This document shows positions 15,626 through 15,700 of a stretch of DNA of 15,700 nucleotides, piece by piece (the stretch's first letter is position 1; each line of letters starts with the position of its first letter). A program made the translations under genes and the position numbers. The notes beneath the pieces are model-generated. The model was not told where the DNA came from, searched no databases, and saw only the letters and a program-made list of their open reading frames with translations. Origin of the DNA: Pseudomonadota bacterium (GTDB lineage Bacteria > Pseudomonadota > Gammaproteobacteria > Burkholderiales > Burkholderiaceae_E). The stretch covers positions 1 through 15,700 of the forward strand of contig JAEWEW010000193.1 of NCBI GenBank assembly GCA_023389175.1, written 5' to 3'.

Positions 15626-15700
15626 TCAGCGGATCGGCGGCGCGTAGAGGGCGCCGCCCTTGCTCCATTGCTCGTTCACGCCGCGCGGAATCTCCAGCGG
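15626..15700 (-). CDS. aapJ: Amino acid ABC transporter substrate-binding protein, C-terminal end only
   Basis: Only the last 24 residues are in the window: LEIPRGVNEQWSKGGALYAP, then PIR and the stop. This tail, with RG(L/V)N, W, KGG and YAPPxR, is the conserved end of AapJ-type periplasmic binding proteins. Its place directly upstream of the AapQ and AapM permeases completes the J-Q-M-P order. The protein would capture amino acids in the periplasm and deliver them to the permease pair. Confidence 0.8.
   Translation of the reverse strand, partial: PLEIPRGVNEQWSKGGALYAPPIR
15636..15658 (-). promoter_or_regulatory. Stem-loop at the end of the binding-protein gene
   Basis: GGCGGCGC (15636-15643) and GCGCCGCC (15651-15658) are perfect complements with a seven-base loop, lying in the last codons of the binding-protein gene. 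In many importer operons a hairpin after the binding protein stabilises its mRNA and lowers permease expression. That role here is inferred; the sequence shows only the palindrome, in GC-rich DNA. Confidence 0.4.

Overview
The window is a high-GC (roughly 70% by eye), densely packed bacterial chromosome segment. Codon use, short gene gaps and gene content fit a betaproteobacterium. The strongest cue is argS directly followed by a small SPOR/FtsN-like membrane protein. The aapJQMP-type amino-acid transporter and the malonate matR-matA-matB block agree with this. I see no tRNA, rRNA, CRISPR array, insertion sequence or phage gene, and no gap over 300 bases without a gene. The largest gap, about 270 bases at 6640-6911, is mostly a tandem repeat. 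Genus cannot be fixed from the sequence alone.

Layout. (1) 1-1841, minus strand: argS followed immediately by the N-terminus of a SPOR-type cell-division protein that runs off the left edge. (2) 1840-2658, plus: a glyoxalase-like (VOC) protein, divergent from argS; the two start codons share two bases. (3) 2834-6639, plus: a malonate block of a GntR/FCD regulator, malonyl-CoA decarboxylase and malonyl-CoA synthetase. The synthetase makes malonyl-CoA from malonate, the decarboxylase turns it into acetyl-CoA, and the regulator probably senses malonate or malonyl-CoA. No malonate transporter is present in the block. (4) 6637-6795: two near-identical 83-bp-period repeat units full of hairpins, starting at the synthetase stop codon. 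(5) 6912-10983, plus: a probable operon of a CnoX-like thioredoxin/TPR chaperone, an NnrU-family membrane protein, a degenerate REC-GGDEF-EAL protein predicted to be a c-di-GMP phosphodiesterase, and a lipoprotein of unknown function. (6) 11012-11519, plus: a universal stress protein preceded by a perfect 9-bp inverted repeat. (7) 11544-15700, minus, read from the right edge: the end of an amino-acid binding protein, two permeases, an ATPase, and a PfkB-family sugar kinase 11 bases downstream.

Most of the window is well-known bacterial biology. I find no convincing new multi-gene system. The points worth a second look are the hairpin-rich tandem repeat, the inverted repeat before the stress-protein gene, the degenerate signalling protein, the overlapping argS/VOC starts, and the YihV-like kinase attached to an amino-acid transporter operon.
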